In this document: in pieces, positions 4,894 through 8,706 of the stretch
Numbering within the stretch: position 1 is the first letter of the stretch
Layout: each line of letters opens with the position of its first letter
NCBI GenBank assembly: GCA_905479615.1
Contig: CAJQNH010000058.1
Coordinates: 1-8,706 of the forward strand
Source: an uncultured Eudoraea sp.
Lineage (GTDB): Bacteria > Bacteroidota > Bacteroidia > Flavobacteriales > Flavobacteriaceae
Direction: 5' to 3'
Length of the DNA: 8,706 bases
The notes under the pieces: generated by a model
Told to the model about the DNA's origin: nothing
Database searches by the model: none
What the model saw: only the letters and a program-made list of their open reading frames with translations
Made by a program: the position numbers and the translations under genes

Positions 4894-6504
4894 ATGAAGT
4901 ATAGACTTCTTTCAATTTTATTACTGTTTCTGCCAATTTTGACATTTGCTCAGGACAAAGGCCTTGATGAAAAAGTAAATGACGCATTTATGCCTGTTGC
5001 AGTATGGTGGGAAGGATTTATTCTTACTTCAGTCCCTATTGCCGGATATAATTTGCCCATTGTTTTGATTCTATTAATATTCGGGGCAACCTTTTTTACG
5101 ATTTATTTTAAGTTTCCTAATATCACCCAATTTGGATTGGCAATAAATACGGTGCGTGGTAAGTATGATGAATTAGATCATCATAGTGTTGAAAAGGCCG
5201 AACTTAATATCGTCGATGGTGATTTGGTTGATACGATTGCCGACGAAAGTAAAGAGGGTGAGGTAAGTCATTTTCAAGCATTGGCTACTGCTGTCTCCGG
5301 AACGGTAGGTCTTGGTAATATTGCGGGAGTAGCAGTTGCTATTGCCCTTGGTGGTCCCGGAGCTACTTTTTGGATGATTGTTTGCGGCTTAATAGGAATG
5401 TCTACAAAATTTGTAGAATGTACGCTGGGCGTCAAGTACAGAGATGTGGGAGAAGATGGAACCGTTTATGGCGGGCCAATGTACTACTTATCAAGAGGTT
5501 TAAAGGAAAAAGGATTTACTGGTTTAGGCAAGGTTCTGGGTGTCGTGTTTGCTGTATTATGCGTCGGCGCTTCTTTTGGAGGAGGTAACGCTTTTCAGTC
5601 AAATCAGGCAGCGGTACAACTTTCTACCATGCTAAATTTACAAGGTGGGGCTACGGGAGTCATTATTGGTGTAATTCTTGCCATTCTGGTAGGAATTGTA
5701 ATCATTGGAGGAATAAAAAAGATCGCCAGCGTAACCGAGAAAATTGTTCCGTTTATGGCTGGAGTTTACGTTTTGGCTTCATTGGTAATCATTTTTGCGA
5801 ATTTCCAATATATTGGAGATGCATTTGGGATGATCTTTAATGGAGCATTCACTCCTGAAGCTGGTTTGGGAGGTGTTGTTGGGGTTATTATTGTGGGCTT
5901 TCAAAGAGCAGCCTTTTCAAATGAAGCCGGTGCAGGATCCGCAGCTATTGCTCATTCTGCGGTTAAAACGAAGTATCCTGCAAGTGAGGGTATTGTAGCA
6001 CTTTTAGAACCATTTATAGACACCGTGGTAATATGCACAATGACGGCCTTAGTTATCATTTTCTTCAATATGGATACCGGGGCATTTGAGTACGGAAATG
6101 CTGTGAATAGTACCGTTTTAATTAGTGAAACTGGAAATTATATAGGAGGAGTTGATTTAACATCAATGGCTTATGATTCTGTTATTCCGGGATTCAGATA
6201 TATCCTTACCATTGCCATTATATTATTTGCATTTTCAACAATGATTTCATGGTCATACTATGGTCTTCAATCCTGGAAATATCTTTTCGGGAGGGGGAGA
6301 AAAGCAGATGTTGTCTATAAAATTTTATTTTTATTATTTGTTGTTATTGGAGCCGCAGCTACCTTGGATGCCGTGATTAAGTTTTCGGATGCCATGATTC
6401 TGGCATTAGTGTTTCCCAACATGATTGGTTTGCTGTTTTTGTTCCCCAGGGTTAAAGAAGAACTTAATAAGTACCTAATGGATATAAAAGCTATAAGCAA
6501 ATAG
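4894..6504 (+). CDS. Sodium:alanine/glycine symporter family (AGCS) transporter
   Basis: A 536-residue polytopic membrane protein of the alanine or glycine:cation symporter family (TC 2.A.25). Family signatures are GNIAGVAVAIALGGPGATFW (141-160), MSTKFVECTLGVKYR (169-183), GGGNAFQSNQ (229-238), NEAGAGSAAIAHSA (343-356) and LEPFIDT (371-377). These include the residues expected around the substrate and Na+ sites. About ten or eleven hydrophobic segments are visible. The ATG at 4894 was chosen over an upstream in-frame TTG at 4831 because it opens a good signal peptide (MKYRLLSILLLFLPILTFAQ, cleavage near residue 19). Between the first transmembrane segment and the conserved core lies an acidic insert (about 93-124). 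It should import a small neutral amino acid with Na+; alanine, glycine and glutamine are possible and sequence does not decide. The next gene begins eight bases downstream. Confidence 0.93.
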   Translation: MKYRLLSILLLFLPILTFAQDKGLDEKVNDAFMPVAVWWEGFILTSVPIAGYNLPIVLILLIFGATFFTIYFKFPNITQFGLAINTVRGKYDELDHHSVEKAELNIVDGDLVDTIADESKEGEVSHFQALATAVSGTVGLGNIAGVAVAIALGGPGATFWMIVCGLIGMSTKFVECTLGVKYRDVGEDGTVYGGPMYYLSRGLKEKGFTGLGKVLGVVFAVLCVGASFGGGNAFQSNQAAVQLSTMLNLQGGATGVIIGVILAILVGIVIIGGIKKIASVTEKIVPFMAGVYVLASLVIIFANFQYIGDAFGMIFNGAFTPEAGLGGVVGVIIVGFQRAAFSNEAGAGSAAIAHSAVKTKYPASEGIVALLEPFIDTVVICTMTALVIIFFNMDTGAFEYGNAVNSTVLISETGNYIGGVDLTSMAYDSVIPGFRYILTIAIILFAFSTMISWSYYGLQSWKYLFGRGRKADVVYKILFLLFVVIGAAATLDAVIKFSDAMILALVFPNMIGLLFLFPRVKEELNKYLMDIKAISK

Positions 6505-6512
6505 GAATACTC

Positions 6513-7382
6513 TTGAAAAATTTTAAATCCCACTTTAAGTTCAATAAACAGGAACGCAGTGGGATTTTCTTTTTATTGGTAATCATTTTCAGCTTACAGC
6601 TTATTTATTTACTGTTAAGGAATGAAGTGGTTTATACCCCAGAGACAAACTTTGCATTGGAAACTGAAGTTCAAAAACTATTGGATTCAATAGGGGACCA
6701 AAGTAAAGTTGAAGAATCACCGCAAGTTTATCCTTTTAATCCAAACTTTATAACCGATTATAAAGGTTATACCCTTGGTATGACAAACGAAGAGATAGAC
6801 AGGTTACAGGTATTCAGATCTGAAAACAGGTGGGTAAATTCCGCAAAAGAATTTCAAAAGGTTACTTTAATTTCAGATTCCTTATTACAAATATTAGCTC
6901 CATACTTTAAATTTCCTGAGTGGAAAACTCGACCAAAAAACAAAAAAAAAGAAAGACAGGAAAAATCTGTGGCAGCAGCAGTGAGTCATAAGGATTTGAA
7001 TCAGGCTAACCCGGAGGAGCTTCAGGTTATATATGGAATTGGCGATAAATTATCGGCCAGAATTGTCAAATTCAGAAACAGATTAGGGGGCTTTTTGGTA
7101 AATGAACAACTATATGATGTATATGGTCTGGAGGAAGAAGTGGTTTTAAGAATATTGGAAGAATTTCGGGTTAAGCAGCAACCCACCATTGAAAGGATAA
7201 ATATTAATACAGCTACAAGAGGAGAAATGGAACGACTCATTTATATAAATCAAAACCTTGCCGTTCAAATAGTTAATTACAGGAATAGTGTTGGAATTAT
7301 CCAATCTTTTAATGAATTATTGAAAATAGAAGATTTCCCGGCAGACAAGATTGATAGAATTAAATTATATTTGTCGCTCTAA
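6513..7382 (+). CDS. Membrane-anchored helix-hairpin-helix protein (ComEA-like)
   Basis: A 289-residue protein with one N-terminal membrane anchor (about 17-36) after a basic, conserved-looking leader (FNKQERSGIFFLL, 10-22). The remainder contains repeated helix-hairpin-helix units. The first (about 83-135) is degenerate. The second (about 160-219) has a proper hairpin, GIGDKLSARI (175-184), preceded by DLNQANPEEL. The third begins ININTATRGEMERL (229-242) but has YINQNLAVQI where Gly-x-Gly would be expected. ComEA-type proteins bind incoming DNA during transformation, yet in flavobacteria this family is often annotated only by domain and the DNA-uptake role is unproven here. The start is TTG at 6513: no ATG or GTG lies nearby in frame before the conserved leader, and the next ATG would remove the anchor. 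It follows the symporter by eight bases and precedes the dehydrogenase by nine. Confidence 0.85.
   Translation: MKNFKSHFKFNKQERSGIFFLLVIIFSLQLIYLLLRNEVVYTPETNFALETEVQKLLDSIGDQSKVEESPQVYPFNPNFITDYKGYTLGMTNEEIDRLQVFRSENRWVNSAKEFQKVTLISDSLLQILAPYFKFPEWKTRPKNKKKERQEKSVAAAVSHKDLNQANPEELQVIYGIGDKLSARIVKFRNRLGGFLVNEQLYDVYGLEEEVVLRILEEFRVKQQPTIERININTATRGEMERLIYINQNLAVQIVNYRNSVGIIQSFNELLKIEDFPADKIDRIKLYLSL
6525..6567 (+). repeat. 10-bp inverted repeat with T-rich tail inside the HhH gene start
   Basis: AAATCCCACT (6525-6534) and AGTGGGATTT (6558-6567) are perfect inverted repeats flanking a 23-base loop, followed by a T-rich run up to about 6577. The RNA could fold into a hairpin resembling an intrinsic terminator or attenuator within codons 5 to 19 of the gene. 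The right arm encodes part of a conserved-looking peptide, so the pairing may be coincidental. The core CCCACT/AGTGGG is identical to the terminator stem at 2243-2257. Confidence 0.4.
7366..7373 (+). promoter_or_regulatory. Possible -7 element of an internal promoter for the acyl-CoA dehydrogenase
   Basis: TATATTTG is an exact TAnnTTTG match ending 18 bases before the ATG at 7392, within the last codons of the helix-hairpin-helix gene. No TTG is found at the usual 17-23 base spacing upstream, so this is only half a promoter. It could give the dehydrogenase expression independent of the symporter operon. Confidence 0.3.
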
Positions 7383-7391
7383 AAAATTGCA

Positions 7392-8558
7392 ATGATGACT
7401 ACAGACACTATGTCTATTATTAGTTTTGACTATTCTGAGACCCAACACCATGTTGCCGAGTCTGCTAAGAAATTTGCGGAACAATACATACGGCCTCATA
7501 TTATGGAGTGGGACGAAACTCAGTTTTTCCCTGCGGATCTTCTTAAAAAGGCCGGAGAATATGGCTTTATGGGCGTATTGGTTCCTCATGAATTGGGTGG
7601 GGCCGGTTTAGGCTATCATGAGTATATCGCTATCATCGAAGAGATATCAAAAGTAGATCCATCAATTGGCCTGTCTATAGCTGCACATAATTCTTTATGT
7701 ACAAATCATATTCTATCTTTTGGGAATGACGAGCAAAAACGAAAGTGGATTCCGAAACTTGCTACCGGAGAGTGGATTGGTGCCTGGGGGTTAACAGAAC
7801 ATAATACGGGTTCAGATGCCGGTGGAATGAGTACGACAGCCGTTAAAGATGGTGATCATTGGATTCTAAACGGGGCAAAGAATTTTATCACACATGGTAT
7901 AAGTGGAGATATTGCGGTTGTTATAGTAAGAACAGGGGAGAAGGGAGATAGTCATGGGATGACCGCTTTTGTTGTAGAAAAAGGAACAATGGGTTTTGCC
8001 AGTGGTAAGAAAGAAGATAAATTAGGAATGCGTGCCAGCGAAACTGCAGAATTGATATTTAATAATTGCAGGATTCCCGATTCCCAGAGACTTGGTGAAA
8101 TAGGCGATGGCTTTATACAATCTATGAAGGTTTTAGATGGCGGACGTATATCTATAGCAGCTTTATCTCTTGGAATAGCAAAAGGTGCCTATGAAGCTTC
8201 ATTAAAATATTCCAAAGAACGTGTTCAATTTGGTAAACCCATCAGTTCATTTCAGGGAATTTCATTTAAACTGGCAGACATGGCGACGGAAATTGAGGCT
8301 TCTGAATTATTAGTGCATAAGGCCGCTTTTCTTAAAAATGAAGGTCGTGAAATGACCAAAATAAGCGCAATGGCAAAAATGTTTGCTTCCGAGGTCTGTG
8401 TAAAGGTTGCCAATGAAGCCGTGCAAATCCATGGGGGTTATGGTTACACCAAGGACTTTCCGGTAGAAAAATTTTATAGGGATGCAAAGCTTTGTACAAT
8501 AGGAGAAGGTACCACGGAAATCCAAAAAGTAGTTATAGCCAAGAATATTTTAAAATAA
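7392..8558 (+). CDS. Acyl-CoA dehydrogenase
   Basis: A 388-residue FAD-dependent acyl-CoA dehydrogenase of the usual short/medium-chain length. It has the N-terminal helical domain, the middle beta-domain motif AWGLTEHNTGSDAGG (131-145), RVQFGKPI (277-284) and QIHGGYGYTKDFP (345-357), which contribute to FAD and dimer contacts. The C-terminal segment YRDAKLCTIGEGTTEIQ (362-378) carries the probable catalytic base Glu372, placed as in short-chain and most bacterial enzymes. It oxidises an acyl-CoA to the trans-2-enoyl-CoA and passes electrons to ETF in the cytoplasm; chain length and branched-chain preference cannot be fixed from sequence. ATGs at 7392, 7395 and 7410 are all possible starts; homologues often begin close to the FDYSETQ segment, which would favour 7410. 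It lies nine bases after the helix-hairpin-helix gene and just upstream of rpsU. Confidence 0.95.
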   Translation: MMTTDTMSIISFDYSETQHHVAESAKKFAEQYIRPHIMEWDETQFFPADLLKKAGEYGFMGVLVPHELGGAGLGYHEYIAIIEEISKVDPSIGLSIAAHNSLCTNHILSFGNDEQKRKWIPKLATGEWIGAWGLTEHNTGSDAGGMSTTAVKDGDHWILNGAKNFITHGISGDIAVVIVRTGEKGDSHGMTAFVVEKGTMGFASGKKEDKLGMRASETAELIFNNCRIPDSQRLGEIGDGFIQSMKVLDGGRISIAALSLGIAKGAYEASLKYSKERVQFGKPISSFQGISFKLADMATEIEASELLVHKAAFLKNEGREMTKISAMAKMFASEVCVKVANEAVQIHGGYGYTKDFPVEKFYRDAKLCTIGEGTTEIQKVVIAKNILK

Positions 8559-8559
8559 T

Positions 8560-8592
8560 TTGTTACCGTTTAATTAATTCATTCTATATTTG
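8560..8592 (+). promoter_or_regulatory. rpsU promoter
   Basis: TATATTTG (8585-8592) is a perfect TAnnTTTG element, with TTG (8560-8562) 22 bases upstream, at the long end of the spacing seen in flavobacterial promoters. Transcription would start around 8597-8600, leaving a leader of about 30 bases that contains the strong Shine-Dalgarno site. It lies directly after the acyl-CoA dehydrogenase stop codon. Confidence 0.65.
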
Positions 8593-8612
8593 CACTCGAA
8601 AAATCATTAAAG

Positions 8613-8621
8613 AAAGGAGGT
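8613..8621 (+). promoter_or_regulatory. Exceptionally strong Shine-Dalgarno site of rpsU
   Basis: AAAGGAGGT is a nine-base perfect complement of the standard 3' end of bacterial 16S rRNA, with eight bases between it and the ATG. None of the other genes in the window has a comparable site. Bacteroidota ribosomes generally hide their anti-Shine-Dalgarno with the help of bS21, the product of this gene, so the site fits autoregulation of rpsU translation. Confidence 0.85.
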
Positions 8622-8629
8622 TGTAGCCT

Positions 8630-8706
8630 ATGTTGATAATACCAGTTAAAGAAGGAGAAAATATAGACAGAGCTTTAAAACGTTTTAAACGGAAGTTCGA
8701 TCGTAC
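8630..8706 (+). CDS. rpsU: 30S ribosomal protein bS21 (N-terminal part only)
   Basis: The window ends after 25 complete codons of this gene (MLIIPVKEGENIDRALKRFK followed by RKFDR), which match the beginning of Bacteroidota bS21. The full protein is about 65 residues in this group, so over half lies beyond the edge. bS21 is a small basic protein of the 30S platform next to the 3' end of 16S rRNA. In Flavobacterium it takes part in sequestering the anti-Shine-Dalgarno sequence, which explains why most mRNAs in the phylum do without Shine-Dalgarno sites. Here the gene has its own promoter and an exceptionally strong Shine-Dalgarno site, so its synthesis probably rises when ribosomes lack bS21. 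Identification is secure despite truncation. Confidence 0.95.
   Translation, partial: MLIIPVKEGENIDRALKRFKRKFDR

Noticed and set aside
6315..6533. Minus-strand and alternate-frame open frames overlapping the symporter, dehydrogenase and other genes
   Set aside because: They lie antisense or out of frame to genes with strong family signatures and show no domains of their own.
1..8706. Defence system, prophage, IS element, integron or CRISPR array
   Set aside because: No transposase, integrase, terminal repeats, direct-repeat array or defence-type domain combination was found; gene content is core-genome in character.

Overview
The window looks like chromosomal DNA from a member of the Bacteroidota, most likely a Flavobacteriaceae relative. 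The evidence is the AT-rich sequence, promoters of the TTG-N19-TAnnTTTG type, near absence of Shine-Dalgarno sites (with one striking exception before rpsU), and protein families typical of that group (DUF2851, a short PspC protein, a flavobacterial-type YceI, a membrane-anchored helix-hairpin-helix protein). I see no phage, IS element, CRISPR array, tRNA or rRNA.

Left part, minus strand (1-1529): a three-gene unit reading right to left, marR regulator -> NfsB-like nitroreductase -> YceI-family secreted protein (cut by the window edge). Its promoter is visible, and the -7 element lies inside an 18-bp palindrome that looks like the regulator's own operator. The unit resembles a self-repressed cassette responding to a small-molecule or oxidative signal.

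Middle part, plus strand (1534-4806): about 330 bases without a convincing gene, then a compact single-gene rhodanese unit with its own promoter and hairpin terminator. Next come three tightly packed genes: a DUF2851 protein of unknown function, a 75-residue PspC-domain membrane protein, and a two-TM potassium-channel subunit with RCK (TrkA) domains and an atypical selectivity filter.

Right part, plus strand (4807-8706): a sodium-coupled amino-acid (AGCS) symporter, a ComEA-like helix-hairpin-helix protein starting at TTG, and an acyl-CoA dehydrogenase, separated by 8 and 9 bases and probably co-transcribed at least in part. The window ends in the start of rpsU (ribosomal protein bS21), preceded by a textbook promoter and a nine-base Shine-Dalgarno match. 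That site is a conspicuous exception in a phylum whose ribosomes normally mask the anti-Shine-Dalgarno.

Most of the window is ordinary core genome. The best leads are the marR operator/promoter overlap, the rpsU leader, the acidic/His/Lys motif plus four-cysteine cluster in DUF2851, the GFN channel filter, and a 10-bp inverted repeat with a T-rich tail inside the first codons of the helix-hairpin-helix gene.
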